Shown: positions 52,622 through 61,333 of the stretch, one piece after another
Position numbering within the stretch: position 1 is the first letter of the stretch
Layout of the letters: each line of letters begins with the position of its first letter
Made by a program: the position numbers and the translations under genes
The notes under the pieces: generated by a model
The model's database searches: none
Told to the model about the DNA's origin: nothing
Seen by the model: the letters and a program-made list of their open reading frames with translations, nothing else
DNA from: Lewinella sp. IMCC34183
Lineage (GTDB): Bacteria; Bacteroidota; Bacteroidia; Chitinophagales; Saprospiraceae
Direction of reading: 5' to 3'
Length of the DNA: 64,000 nt
Assembly: GCF_003390915.1 (NCBI RefSeq)
Contig: NZ_QMEM01000001.1
Location: 434,001 to 498,000, forward strand

Positions 52622-53952
52622 GCCCCGGTAAATTGCAGGGTGACGGTGGTACCGGAAGGCCCCGATGCCGCTACCCTGGCCGTACCGCCGTGCACTTCAG
52701 CCACCTGGCGGACCAGGGTCAGCCCCAGGCCGTTGCCCTTTACCGTATGTCCCCGCTGCCCCGGCGGCACCCGGTAAAAGCGGTCGAAGATGCGGTCCTG
52801 GTCCTGCTCCCCCACCCCGGCGCCGTTATCGGTGACGGAATAGCGTACTGCGCCGTCGGGGCCGGACGCTATGTCCACCCGGATCAAGGGTGGCTCCCCA
52901 CCGTACTTCACGGCGTTGTCGAGCAGATTGGATATCGCAAGGCCGAGGTAGTGGGGGTCGCCGGTGACCGTTGTCCGTCCACTGGCCGAGAGCTGGAGGG
53001 TGCCGGGCTCGAGCCCGTACCGCAGGGCGACGGGCCGCCACGCCGCTGCGGTCGCCTCCGCCAGATCAACCGGTACGTGAAGCAGCTTTTCCGGTGCGGC
53101 GGCCATCCGCAGACTACCGATGGCCTGGTCGGCAAGGCGGTCCAGCCGCGTCAGCTCCTGCCGGCTCAGCTCGAGGTAATCACGGCGGAGGGCAGGATCG
53201 TCGTCCGCGCCGAAGCGGTCCAGCGCTTCCAGGGCGGCCGTGACGGCGGCGATCGGGGTCTTCAGTTCGTGGGAGATATTGGCCAGCAGGGCCTCGCGGT
53301 CCTGTACCTGCCGGCGGTGCTCCTTCAGGCTGCGGTAGGCGGTGAAGAGAGCCAGACAGATAGCCGCCACCATGACCAACGAGAACAGCAGTTCACCTCC
53401 CATCTCCATGATCACCCGCAGGCGGTAATCGCTCAGGCCCAGCACCTTCGTGGATTTAGAAGAGAGGGCTCCGGCGCCGGTAAGTTGAAAGGGCCAGGCC
53501 CCCGCGGCCCGGGCCGAATCAGCGGAAGCATACCGGTGCAGGCGCACGCCATACCTGGTGGCCACGGAGTCCAGATCCGACGGCTCTGTCGTGACGTTGA
53601 GTACTACGGCAGCGCTGTCTACGGTGCCTACGCTACCGGGGACGGCGGGGCGTAGCGTATCGTCGGCCGATCGCGCCGGTGCTACCGTGTACGTCACCTG
53701 ATCGCTGGGACCATCGTCGATCCGGATATGGCCGAAGTGAAAGGTAGTATCCTTACCCACTACGTCCATGCGCACTTTCCCCTGGTCCATGATACTTGCG
53801 AGCATGCGCTCCGTCCGTAACCGACCCAGCTCGGTATTGATGCGCTCAATGAACAGACTGCGCTGCTCCACGTAGCTCGCGTGCAGGAAGTATCCCAGGA
53901 GGGAGAACGTGAACAACAGTGCTACGGTCAGGGAGAGGGCAACCCGTTTCAT
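52618..53952 (-). CDS. Sensor histidine kinase
   Basis: The 444-residue kinase has transmembrane segments at about 5-25 and 186-206 and a periplasmic sensor region of about 160 residues between them. HisKA holds H228 in NISHELKTPIAA; the HATPase domain has N-box NLLDNAVKYG, G1 DNGAGVG, F-box FDRFYR and G2 GNGLGL. It phosphorylates the regulator that follows. The periplasmic part is of no recognised type. The gene is divergent from the GLPGLI operon. No HAMP domain is evident, as the catalytic core follows the second segment closely. Confidence 0.94.
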   Translation of the reverse strand: MKRVALSLTVALLFTFSLLGYFLHASYVEQRSLFIERINTELGRLRTERMLASIMDQGKVRMDVVGKDTTFHFGHIRIDDGPSDQVTYTVAPARSADDTLRPAVPGSVGTVDSAAVVLNVTTEPSDLDSVATRYGVRLHRYASADSARAAGAWPFQLTGAGALSSKSTKVLGLSDYRLRVIMEMGGELLFSLVMVAAICLALFTAYRSLKEHRRQVQDREALLANISHELKTPIAAVTAALEALDRFGADDDPALRRDYLELSRQELTRLDRLADQAIGSLRMAAAPEKLLHVPVDLAEATAAAWRPVALRYGLEPGTLQLSASGRTTVTGDPHYLGLAISNLLDNAVKYGGEPPLIRVDIASGPDGAVRYSVTDNGAGVGEQDQDRIFDRFYRVPPGQRGHTVKGNGLGLTLVRQVAEVHGGTARVAASGPSGTTVTLQFTGA

Positions 53953-53992
53953 AGCCCCAAGGTACGGGCGTACGTCAGGTGCCCGGGGCCGG

Positions 53993-54058
53993 ATTAACCT
54001 TTATTAACCTTAGTTGAGGTGGATTAACCGGTCCGTCGGGGACCTCGGCTCACCTTTG
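53993..54058 (+). promoter_or_regulatory. ATTAACC direct repeats and -7 element between kinase and GLPGLI operons
   Basis: Exact ATTAACC copies begin at 53993, 54003 and 54023, in 10-bp phase, with a degenerate unit in the slot at 54013. A CACCTTTG element (54051-54058; one mismatch to TAnnTTTG) lies where a -7 should be, and the repeats end at about the -33 position, which has no TTTG. This is the layout of a class II activator site for an OmpR-type regulator. Confidence 0.62.
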
Positions 54059-54111
54059 TACTGTCCCCAAGCACCAGCAACGGCAGTACGCCACGCATAA
54101 CAACCACAACG

Positions 54112-54885
54112 ATGCGCATCCTCCCCCTCTTCCTCCTTTCCGGCTTCCTGCTCCTGACGTCATCCGCCGCGGCGCAGGCCACGTACGGCGAACTGATCTA
54201 CACCCGGACCGACGCACTCCCGACGAAGGGAATCGGCGACGGCGCGCTGAACGGGAAGATGCAGGAGTTACTAGGGCAACTTCACGCCAGTGGAGGTACG
54301 ACCCGTCGGTACCACCTGCGGTTTTCCCCGGGCGCCTTTGAATTCCGGGAACTGCACCAGCCCCCCCGAGAGATCGAATCGGGGGGAATACGCATCATGG
54401 TCAATAACGGACCCACCCCACCCGACCGTTTCTATACCGACACCCATACCCACGAAATACACAACAGCGAAGCCATCGCCGATCGCATGTTTCAGTACGG
54501 GGGCCCCGCGCCCACCGTGGCGTGGACGCTAACCGGTGAATCCGTACCCGCGAGTGCCGCCACGCTGGGCTTTCCCTTGCTGGTCGCCCGGGCCGTTACT
54601 ATCACCGGCGACACCCTGCTTGCCCGGTACGCCCCGGCCCTGCCGGTTTCCTTCGGGCCGCTCAACTACTACGACCTGCCGGGTGCCATTCTCCAGCTGG
54701 AGATCACCGGACCGGGCTATCACCGGTCGTATCGGGCCGAAACCCTGGAACTGTCCGCCGAGCCACTAGACATTGCACCCGCCACGGAGGGCAAAGAAGT
54801 ATCGATCGACGAGTTTAATCGCCAGCGGAACAAGTTCCGTGCGCGTAAACCCAACGCCGTACGCACGGTCGTGCGCAGCCAGTAA
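54112..54885 (+). CDS. GLPGLI-family secreted protein 1
   Basis: The 257-residue product has a signal peptide (MRILPLFLLSGFLLLTSSAA, ending AQA) and then the GLPGLI architecture: YGELIYTRTDAL at the start and the signature FGPLNYYDLPGAILQLEI at about residues 181-198 (consensus G-P-x-x-x-x-x-L-P-G-x-I). The family is of unknown function, exported and found beside TonB receptors. It is the first gene of a run of three and is divergent from a two-component system, so likely under its control. Confidence 0.88.
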   Translation: MRILPLFLLSGFLLLTSSAAAQATYGELIYTRTDALPTKGIGDGALNGKMQELLGQLHASGGTTRRYHLRFSPGAFEFRELHQPPREIESGGIRIMVNNGPTPPDRFYTDTHTHEIHNSEAIADRMFQYGGPAPTVAWTLTGESVPASAATLGFPLLVARAVTITGDTLLARYAPALPVSFGPLNYYDLPGAILQLEITGPGYHRSYRAETLELSAEPLDIAPATEGKEVSIDEFNRQRNKFRARKPNAVRTVVRSQ

Positions 54886-55055
54886 AGCCAAGTATTGCGC
54901 CAATAAAACGATCGCGACCACCAGAACCATCGGTAGGGATCATCAGATGGTCGAGCGTATTGTGCCGACTATCTAATAGAAAGGTTAAGGCGGCCAGATA
55001 GACGTGTATTGTGGGAGGTGAACCGTAATTTACTCCAAAAGCCCCACCAAATAGT

Positions 55056-55793
55056 ATGAAGTATTTATCGTTGATCCTGTTCCTTCTCTTGGTAGGCCCG
55101 CTCGGCGCCCAGATCACGCACGGAACCATCGACTACGTTGAGCACAAGGAATTCCCGGTTTACGAGGGTATGTCCATTGACCAGAAGAAGCGTATGGAGG
55201 AGATGAAGGCCGAAGGCGCCTTCGACCGTACCGGCCGGTTGACCTTCGACCAGAACGCCTTTAAGTACCAGCAACTCCAGCAGGAGCAGGAGCCCGACGG
55301 CCGGCGGGGCTGGTGGGGCAACGACGAGACCGAAAACAAGAACATCTACTACACCGACATCTCCGACAGCCTGGTCACCGACCAGCGGCAGATCATGGAC
55401 CGTATGTTCATCATGGAGGACAAGTGGCTGCAGCCGGAATGGGAAGTACCCGCCAACCAGCGGGCCAATATGGCCTACACCCTGCCCAGCAAGGTGGCCT
55501 TCGCGACCTCCCCGGAGGGAGACACGCTGACCGCCTACTTCACCGAAACCATACCCATCGGTATCGGGCCCGCCGGTTTCGGCGGCCTGCCGGGGGCCAT
55601 CGTGTACCTGAAGGTGCAGAACGAAGGGATGTACACGGAGTACACCATGAAAACGATGCAGCCCAACCCGGCGGAGCTCAGCCTGGTCAAGCCCACGGAG
55701 GGCGACATTATTACCCGTGAAAAATTCAACAAGGTTGCCGAGAAACGCCGCGAGGTGATGGAGCGCCGCCGCCGCGGCTGGGACCGCAACTAA
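55056..55793 (+). CDS. GLPGLI-family secreted protein 2
   Basis: The 245-residue product has a signal peptide (KYLSLILFLLLVGPLGA-Q). It shares with its neighbour the opening THGTIDYVEHKEFPV and the signature IGPAGFGGLPGAIVYLKV at about 169-186, here with a true GLPGAI. The C-terminal 30 residues are basic (EKRREVMERRRRGWDRN). It follows the first GLPGLI gene after 170 bp and precedes the barrel gene by 25 bp. The pair is probably a duplication; sequence outside the signature differs strongly. Confidence 0.92.
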   Translation: MKYLSLILFLLLVGPLGAQITHGTIDYVEHKEFPVYEGMSIDQKKRMEEMKAEGAFDRTGRLTFDQNAFKYQQLQQEQEPDGRRGWWGNDETENKNIYYTDISDSLVTDQRQIMDRMFIMEDKWLQPEWEVPANQRANMAYTLPSKVAFATSPEGDTLTAYFTETIPIGIGPAGFGGLPGAIVYLKVQNEGMYTEYTMKTMQPNPAELSLVKPTEGDIITREKFNKVAEKRREVMERRRRGWDRN

Positions 55794-55818
55794 TACTACC
55801 GCACAACCATACCCCACA

Positions 55819-58521
55819 ATGAGACACCTGCTTACCCTGTTCCTCGTCCTCGCGGGCCTGATGCTCCACGCCCAGTCGGAGATCAGCGCTACTGTCGTCG
55901 ATACGACCGGCACCACGCTGCCGGGCGCCAACGCCGTGCTGCTGCGTACCTCGGACACCCTGCTCACCAGCTTCGGCACTACCGACGACAAGGGAGAATT
56001 CCTGATGCAGAAGGTGCCGCCCGGAGAGTACATCCTCCGCGTCACCTTCCTCGGCTTCGAACGCCCGGACCAGGAGATCACCGTCACCGCCTCCGACCAG
56101 TACCTGGGTCTCGGAGAACTGCGGATGTACCCCGCCGGCTTCCAGCTGAGCGGCGTGGAGGTCACCGCCGACCGTATCCCCATCCGCATGAAGGGCGATA
56201 CGATGCTTTACGACGCCGCGGCCTTCGCCATCGGGGAGAACGCCAAGGTAGAAGACCTGCTGCGCCGCCTGCCCGGCATGAGCGTGGACGCCAACGGCCA
56301 GCTTACCTGGCGGGGAAAACCCATCAACGAGGTCATGATCAACGGCAAGCCCTTCTTTGCCGGTAATTCCACCCTGATTACCCAGAACCTCGACGCCAAA
56401 GCCATCAAAAACGTGGAGGTGTTTGACCAGAAAACCGACGATGAAGAGATATCCGGGGTCGACGACGGCCAGGAAAACACGACCGTTAACCTCGAAATGA
56501 ACGAGGAATTCAAGGCCAAGATCTTCGGCGAGTTGTACGCCGGAGGCGGACAGGCGGCCGGGGGAGACGACCCACGCTACGACGGCGGCGGAAAACTCTT
56601 CCGCATCAGCGACGCCACGCAAATCGGCATCCTGGGGACCATCAACAACGTCAACCGCGTCGGCTTCACCGGCGACGAGCTGTCGAGCTTCAACCAAAGC
56701 TCCGGCCGCGGGGGTTACATCCGCTTCGGCGACGGCTCCCTGCCCTACTACGACGGCGGACAGGCCCCGGGCCAGAACCGCAGTATTGCTACCGGCATCA
56801 ACTTCGGCCGGACGGTCGGACAGCACGGTCAGCTTACGATGGACTACACGCTGTTCGAGCGCCGGCAGACACAGACGGTCACCGAGCGACAGGCCTTTAC
56901 CCGGGCGAACAACGAGCGTACCATCTTTTCCCAGCAGACGGACGCCACCAAGAACTACAGCCACGGCCTCAACGTGGAGTACGAACAGGAGATCGACAGT
57001 ACCTCGCGGCTGCGCTTCTACGGCAACGGCTTCCTGAGCGGCAACGACGGACGTTCGGTGGCCGCCACCCGCGTCACCAGCGACAACGACCCCGAAAATT
57101 CCTACCGCGTGGAAGAGATGTCCGACGGCTACAATCCCGGTGGATCCGCCTCCCTGCGCTACAACCGGCGCCTCAGCGGGCGGCGCGGCCGCACCTTTGG
57201 GGCCTCCACCTCGGTCAACTACCGCAAGGACCAGACCGACCTCGACGTCCTGGTCGCCGGCCTCCAGGAGGACAATTCCGGCAACCTCCCCATCGCCGGT
57301 AGCCTCCAGAACGGCCTCCAGGTACAGGATCGCCTGACCAACTCGCTGAGCTATAACGGTGAGGTACGCTACGATCAACCGATCACCGAAAAGCTGGTGC
57401 TGGAAACCGAGCTGGGATACAATTACGATGAGGACGAGGGCGATTACCGCTTCCGGCTCGAGGAGGCCGACCCTATCACGAACCTGCTGAACCGCAGCTG
57501 GACCACCTACCGCGGAGAGGCTGACCTTTCCTACCGTTTCGGTGAGGGCAACAACTTCCAGGTCGGGGCGGTACTGCAACGCAACCAACTCGGCGTCAGC
57601 GGAGACACCTCTCGCACCTCCGACTTCACCTACCTCCTTCCGGACATCGGATTCCGCCTTCGTAAGGGCAAGACCTTCTTCCGGCTCAATTACCGCGCAG
57701 ACGTGCAGGCACCCAGCGTCAGCCAGCTGCAGACCATCGCCCGCCCCTCGGTGACCGGCCGCGTAAACGTAGGCAACCCCAACCTCGACCCCGCTACCCA
57801 GCACGAGGTAAGCGGCAATGTGTGGTTCAACGATCAGTTCCGGGCCATCAGCCTTAACGGATACGTCAGCGCGGGCTACACCGACAACGCCTTCGGCAAC
57901 AGCCTCACCTTCACCCCGAGCCAGCAGATCTACCAGACCGTCAACGTCAGCCACGCCTGGCGGACCATGGTATACGCCGGCTCCACGATCGGTATGGCAT
58001 TCATGAAGGGCGAACTACGGACCAACGTTAACAGCAGCCAAAGCATCGGCCAGGGCTTCGTGGACGGCGTAGCCCGGACCAACACGTCCTCCAACTTCAG
58101 CGGCACCGTCGACCTGACCACGGAATTCAACCAAAAGTCATTCCTCAAGGCCGGCTACACCTACTCCCGCAACGTGAACAGCTTCGACGACGAGGAGACC
58201 GATGACATCGTCACTGTCACCCACGACATTGTAACCCAGTTCCAGCTCGAGGTGACCGATACCTGGCGCTTTGAAACGCAATTCACCTACCGCATCTTCG
58301 AAGCGGCCTCCTTTGCCAATGCCACCAACATTCCGGACCTCCAGGCAAGCATCGAGATCCGTCCCTTCAAGAAGGCCGGCCACTACTTCGTGATCGGCGG
58401 CCGCGACCTGCTGAACCAGAACACGATCATCAATCGCTACGCCCAGGCGTTCGTCACGACGGAACGCACGAGCAACGGCCTAGGGCGCTACGTACTGGCC
58501 ACCTTCCACTACCAGTTGTAG
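55819..58521 (+). CDS. Outer-membrane beta-barrel, TonB-receptor-like, with CarboxypepD_reg domain
   Basis: The 900-residue product has a signal peptide (1-20, ending LHAQ), a carboxypeptidase-regulatory-like domain (about 21-105; SATVVDTTGTTLPGANAVLL), a plug-like region (about 110-230; GMSVDANGQLTWRGKPINEV) and a long barrel (about 240-900) with repeated amphipathic strands, ending LGRYVLATFHYQL. It has the OMP_b-brl_3 form: the TonB box is not evident. It likely imports or exports a ligand through the outer membrane. Transcribed with two GLPGLI genes, possibly under the adjacent two-component system. Confidence 0.9.
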   Translation: MRHLLTLFLVLAGLMLHAQSEISATVVDTTGTTLPGANAVLLRTSDTLLTSFGTTDDKGEFLMQKVPPGEYILRVTFLGFERPDQEITVTASDQYLGLGELRMYPAGFQLSGVEVTADRIPIRMKGDTMLYDAAAFAIGENAKVEDLLRRLPGMSVDANGQLTWRGKPINEVMINGKPFFAGNSTLITQNLDAKAIKNVEVFDQKTDDEEISGVDDGQENTTVNLEMNEEFKAKIFGELYAGGGQAAGGDDPRYDGGGKLFRISDATQIGILGTINNVNRVGFTGDELSSFNQSSGRGGYIRFGDGSLPYYDGGQAPGQNRSIATGINFGRTVGQHGQLTMDYTLFERRQTQTVTERQAFTRANNERTIFSQQTDATKNYSHGLNVEYEQEIDSTSRLRFYGNGFLSGNDGRSVAATRVTSDNDPENSYRVEEMSDGYNPGGSASLRYNRRLSGRRGRTFGASTSVNYRKDQTDLDVLVAGLQEDNSGNLPIAGSLQNGLQVQDRLTNSLSYNGEVRYDQPITEKLVLETELGYNYDEDEGDYRFRLEEADPITNLLNRSWTTYRGEADLSYRFGEGNNFQVGAVLQRNQLGVSGDTSRTSDFTYLLPDIGFRLRKGKTFFRLNYRADVQAPSVSQLQTIARPSVTGRVNVGNPNLDPATQHEVSGNVWFNDQFRAISLNGYVSAGYTDNAFGNSLTFTPSQQIYQTVNVSHAWRTMVYAGSTIGMAFMKGELRTNVNSSQSIGQGFVDGVARTNTSSNFSGTVDLTTEFNQKSFLKAGYTYSRNVNSFDDEETDDIVTVTHDIVTQFQLEVTDTWRFETQFTYRIFEAASFANATNIPDLQASIEIRPFKKAGHYFVIGGRDLLNQNTIINRYAQAFVTTERTSNGLGRYVLATFHYQL

Positions 58522-58554
58522 GGGCAAAAAGAATGATTAGCAACTTTTTTGCCC
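58522..58554 (+). terminator. Hairpin directly after the outer-membrane barrel gene
   Basis: GGGCAAAAAG (58522-58531) pairs with CTTTTTTGCCC (58544-58554, one T extra) over a 12-nt loop. The T-run lies inside the stem, so it may work only partly as a terminator. It begins at the first base after the stop. Confidence 0.5.
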
Positions 58555-58559
58555 GATGA

Positions 58560-58592
58560 CTTGGATAGTCCTGACGGGTGTCCCTATATTTG
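58560..58592 (+). promoter_or_regulatory. Promoter of tRNA-Gly
   Basis: CTTG (58560-58563), 21 nt, then TATATTTG (58585-58592), a perfect -7 element. The tRNA starts 42 bp downstream. Confidence 0.68.
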
Positions 58593-58633
58593 CAGCGCTT
58601 TAGAAATAAAGCATGGCTGAGCAGCCAGCAGAC

Positions 58634-58706
58634 GCGGATGTAGCTCAGTTGGTAGAGCGCAACCTTGCCAAGGTTGAGGTCGCCGGTTCGAACCTGGTCA
58701 TCCGCT
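58634..58706 (+). tRNA. tRNA-Gly (anticodon GCC)
   Basis: The cloverleaf is complete: acceptor GCGGATG/CATCCGC, D-stem GCTC/GAGC, anticodon stem CAACC/GGTTG with anticodon GCC at 58667-58669, and T-arm with loop TTCGAAC. The discriminator is T (58706) and CCA (58707-58709) is encoded. It decodes GGC and GGT. It is a lone tRNA gene with its own promoter and terminator. Confidence 0.97.
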
Positions 58707-58719
58707 CCAAACTCGCGAC

Positions 58720-58749
58720 AAAGCCGCTTCTCTTCGGAGGAGCGGCTTT
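58720..58749 (+). terminator. Terminator of tRNA-Gly
   Basis: A 13-bp stem (58720-58732 with 58737-58749, one G-T pair) closed by a TTCG tetraloop. The stem ends in TTT and is followed by CGTCGTTTAG; the T-run is short. Confidence 0.78.
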
Positions 58750-58932
58750 CGTCGTTTAGGGAACTTTCGTGGCGAGTACCTCCACAGATATGGCCGGTTA
58801 GGGTAGGCCGCTTCCCTCGCCCGGTGGCCGCCGGAAACAACAGACCGTTAGACCGATTCGCAACACAGGGTTGCGGCGGCGCGCGGGTGCGGTGACCCTT
58901 TCAAACTTGTAAGGTAAGTAGGTAGCTAACGC

Positions 58933-59316
58933 CTAGATGTCGCGCACGGAATTACGATCCGTGACAACCTCGACCAGTTCGCGGAGGAACTGTACCTGCC
59001 CGGGGCTGAGGTGGTTCTTCAGGGCATCCTTAATGGTCAGGAAGGTACCGGATTCCAGTTCGCGGAGGCGCTCCTTAATCTCGCCGGCATCCTCGTAGAG
59101 CATCTGCTTGAGGCTGGGGATCTCGTGCCAGTCGCCCTCTACGGCAACGGCTTCCTCGCGGTCTTCGGCGGGCTCGAGGCTGATCAGGTCGGGGTTATCT
59201 ACCTTAAGGTCTCCTTCCGGAAGTCCCCACTGCTCGGATTGCTGCGTGAGAAACACTTCCAGGCCGCGTTCGCGGAAGCGATAGATAATGAGCCGGGCTT
59301 TTTTACGTAGTCCCAT
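58933..59316 (-). CDS. NUDIX-fold-like protein without the catalytic box
   Basis: The 127-residue product opens like a NUDIX hydrolase (KKARLIIYRFRERGLEVFLTQQ ... QWGLPEGDLKV), but the catalytic box G-x5-E-x7-REUxEExGU does not follow; instead there is an acidic, helical region (DREEAVAVEGDWHEIPSL, EIKERLRELESGTF). It ends LSPGQVQFLRELVEVVTDRN. It may be a NUDIX-derived binding protein, or the resemblance may be chance. No signal peptide. Alone, with no clear operon. Confidence 0.62.
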   Translation of the reverse strand: MGLRKKARLIIYRFRERGLEVFLTQQSEQWGLPEGDLKVDNPDLISLEPAEDREEAVAVEGDWHEIPSLKQMLYEDAGEIKERLRELESGTFLTIKDALKNHLSPGQVQFLRELVEVVTDRNSVRDI

Positions 59317-59452
59317 ATGATGTGCTAACGGAGGCCGAAAGGTATAGTTACGGAGATGCTACTTTTTAATAGCGTCCGGCTAACTATTTGTTTACCGACG
59401 AAGGTACAACGATCCGGGGGCCTCTCCCGTTCTTGACGGACAAACCGACACC

Positions 59453-60166
59453 ATGAAACAACTTTTCATTCTACTATGGCTGAGCCCGTTGCTGTTGCCG
59501 GCCCAGGACACCGGCGCCGCCCTGCGCGGCGCCTGGCAGTCCAGCTTCACCGGCGCCGACGGGGAGGAGCATGAACTTTCGATGCTTATCCAGGACGGCT
59601 ATTTCTCCATGACAGCCTACGACGTGGACGATAAAAGCTTCCTGGCGACGCTCGGAGGCAGCTACGAAATTACCGGCGACACCCTCCTGGTGACCTACGA
59701 GTGGGACTCTTCGGTGCCGCAGAACGTGGGCAGCACCCGCGCCATGCCCTTTGGTGTGAACGGCAGCCTGCTGGTTTTCAACGGCGACAAAGCCTGGCAA
59801 CGGGCCGGTGAAGGAGACGGAGAACTGGCCGGCGCCTGGCAGATTACCGGCCGCAAGCAAGACGGGGAGATGCGCCGTCGTACCCCGACCGGGCCGCGCC
59901 GGACCATGAAAATTTTGACCGGCGGACGCTTCCAGTGGATAGCCTACAACACCGAATCCCGCGAGATGCTGGGCACCGGCGGAGGCACCTATACCGCAGA
60001 AGAGCCCCGTTACAGTGAGAAGATCGAATTCTTCAGCCGCGATCCCGAACGGGTGGGCGATCAGCTGAGCTTTGATTACAAGATCCGCAACAGCGAGTGG
60101 CACCACATGGGCTTCAGCAGCAAGGGTGACCCCCTTTACGAAACCTGGGGTCACCGTCCGCGCTAG
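59453..60166 (+). CDS. Secreted tandem lipocalin-like protein, unknown
   Basis: The 237-residue product has a signal peptide (MKQLFILLWLSPLLLPA-QD). Two similar halves follow: LRGAWQSSFTG ... MSMTAYDVDDKSFLATLGGSYEI (about 23-95) and LAGAWQITGRK ... FQWIAYNTESREMLGTGGGTYTAE (about 123-185). Both start with G-A-W-Q and carry a F-x-x-x-A-Y segment and a G-G-x-Y turn, so it is an internal duplication of a small beta domain. No function is known. A terminator follows. Confidence 0.72.
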   Translation: MKQLFILLWLSPLLLPAQDTGAALRGAWQSSFTGADGEEHELSMLIQDGYFSMTAYDVDDKSFLATLGGSYEITGDTLLVTYEWDSSVPQNVGSTRAMPFGVNGSLLVFNGDKAWQRAGEGDGELAGAWQITGRKQDGEMRRRTPTGPRRTMKILTGGRFQWIAYNTESREMLGTGGGTYTAEEPRYSEKIEFFSRDPERVGDQLSFDYKIRNSEWHHMGFSSKGDPLYETWGHRPR

Positions 60167-60184
60167 CTGCTGGGGGGCTTATGA

Positions 60185-60220
60185 GAAAGGCCCGGCACCT
60201 TCTCAGGTACCGGGCCTTTC
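60185..60220. terminator. Terminator between convergent 59453 and 60244 genes
   Basis: An 11-bp stem (GAAAGGCCCGG, 60185-60195, with 60210-60220) continues with ACCT/AGGT around a TCTC loop. It ends in CCTTTCC on the plus strand and CCTTTCTC on the minus strand, so may serve both genes. Confidence 0.82.
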
Positions 60221-60243
60221 CAATTCGCGAAGGAGCCGGTTGG

Positions 60244-61212
60244 CTAGTGGCGAATCACGAGTCGCTGGGTGGTGCCGGCCACGTTGGCTCCCTGGGTGCG
60301 GATGAAGTACATGCCTTCCGGCACCGTTGAAACGTCGATTCCGCCCCGGGCGATATCGGCGTTGTAGGTCTGCAACAGTCGGCCGGCCGCATCGATAAGG
60401 TCGACGGAACCAATGCCCTCGGGTACGGTCATACGGACCTTGTTCGTTGCGGGGTTGGGGAAGACCATGACTTCCTCGGACGTCCGCTCCTCGCCCGGTA
60501 CGAACACGATATTGCTGTAGTCGGCGGTACCGTCGAAGTCAAGCTGCCGGACGCGATAGTAGGTAGCCGCTTGCGGCCAGTTGGTGCGCACCGAGTAGCC
60601 GGTTTCCAGGCTTCCGTTGTCTCGGTAGGCAATTTTTTCCACGGTTTTGAAGCCGTCGCCGTCGAAGGCCTGCAGCTCGTAACCGGCCACGTCCACCTGA
60701 TCGGAGACGGACCAGTCGAATTCGAGGCGCTCGCCGGCGGGCCGGTACGCCAGTTCCCGCACCCAATTGACGGGCAATGCGGCCTCCACCAGGAAGACGA
60801 TGTTCTTCGGATTGTTATTCTGGTTTCGCAGGTTGTTGTCGTAGGTGATTCTGAAGCTACCAATTGCCCCGTAGGTGACCTCAAGGCTGTATTCTCCGGG
60901 GATTGGGATGATGCTCTGGAAGGTGTTTGCGTCGATGTCTACGGTTACCGGGGGGGCATCGGGGAGGGCGGCCGCATAGACGTCCAGGGTGGCGAGGGCA
61001 CCTTCTCCCTCAATGCCGGTTATGGTGAAGCCTTCCTGGGGGCCGTTGGCATTGATTCGAACACAAAACGTTTCCTCAGCACCGACCGTCCTAGTTTCGG
61101 TAGTGCTTAGGGAATTGATGGCGCCGCTCAGGTTGCGGTAGGTATCACAGGGTTGGGCAAAAATCAATACGGGCAGCAGGAGTATGCTACCTATTGGTAG
61201 AAGTCTTAACAT
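60244..61212 (-). CDS. T9SS type A sorted secreted protein, unknown
   Basis: I start at ATG 61212 (322 aa), which begins the signal peptide MLRLLPIGSILLLPVLIFA-Q; the frame to 61275 adds 21 residues without signal character. After an N-terminal beta region (about 30-140) there is a fibronectin-like part (about 155-240, ending VRQLDFDGTADYSNIVFV) and a C-terminal type A sorting domain (VMVFPNPATNKVRM ... GMYFIRTQ ... TQRLVIRH). The VFPNP and terminal R-x-V-I-x-H motifs are typical of cargo of type IX secretion. The function of the passenger is unknown. Confidence 0.88.
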   Translation of the reverse strand: MLRLLPIGSILLLPVLIFAQPCDTYRNLSGAINSLSTTETRTVGAEETFCVRINANGPQEGFTITGIEGEGALATLDVYAAALPDAPPVTVDIDANTFQSIIPIPGEYSLEVTYGAIGSFRITYDNNLRNQNNNPKNIVFLVEAALPVNWVRELAYRPAGERLEFDWSVSDQVDVAGYELQAFDGDGFKTVEKIAYRDNGSLETGYSVRTNWPQAATYYRVRQLDFDGTADYSNIVFVPGEERTSEEVMVFPNPATNKVRMTVPEGIGSVDLIDAAGRLLQTYNADIARGGIDVSTVPEGMYFIRTQGANVAGTTQRLVIRH

Positions 61213-61240
61213 GAGTATGGTAGTTGTTGTCAGAAAGCTT

Positions 61241-61273
61241 GTGCCGTAACGTGTTAAAGTGACGTCACGGCAC
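61241..61273. repeat. Inverted repeat upstream of the T9SS cargo gene
   Basis: GTGCCGT (61241-61247) and ACGGCAC (61267-61273) form a perfect 7-bp repeat, extended with mismatch to about 12 bp each side, and an inner TGACGTCA palindrome. It lies 29 bp before the start of the gene 61212-60244 and could be an operator. Confidence 0.4.
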
Positions 61274-61333
61274 AATATATCTAAAAAAACAGGTCAACAT
61301 ACCCTATGTTCGGATGGCAATCGCCCAAAGTAG

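Noticed and set aside
54886-55055. Possible small gene or separate promoter between the two GLPGLI genes
   Set aside because: No convincing frame or TAnnTTTG element; the 170 bp are AT-richer but featureless to me.
58454-58840. Minus-strand frame over tRNA-Gly
   Set aside because: It covers a tRNA gene and the barrel gene's end; no protein-like features.
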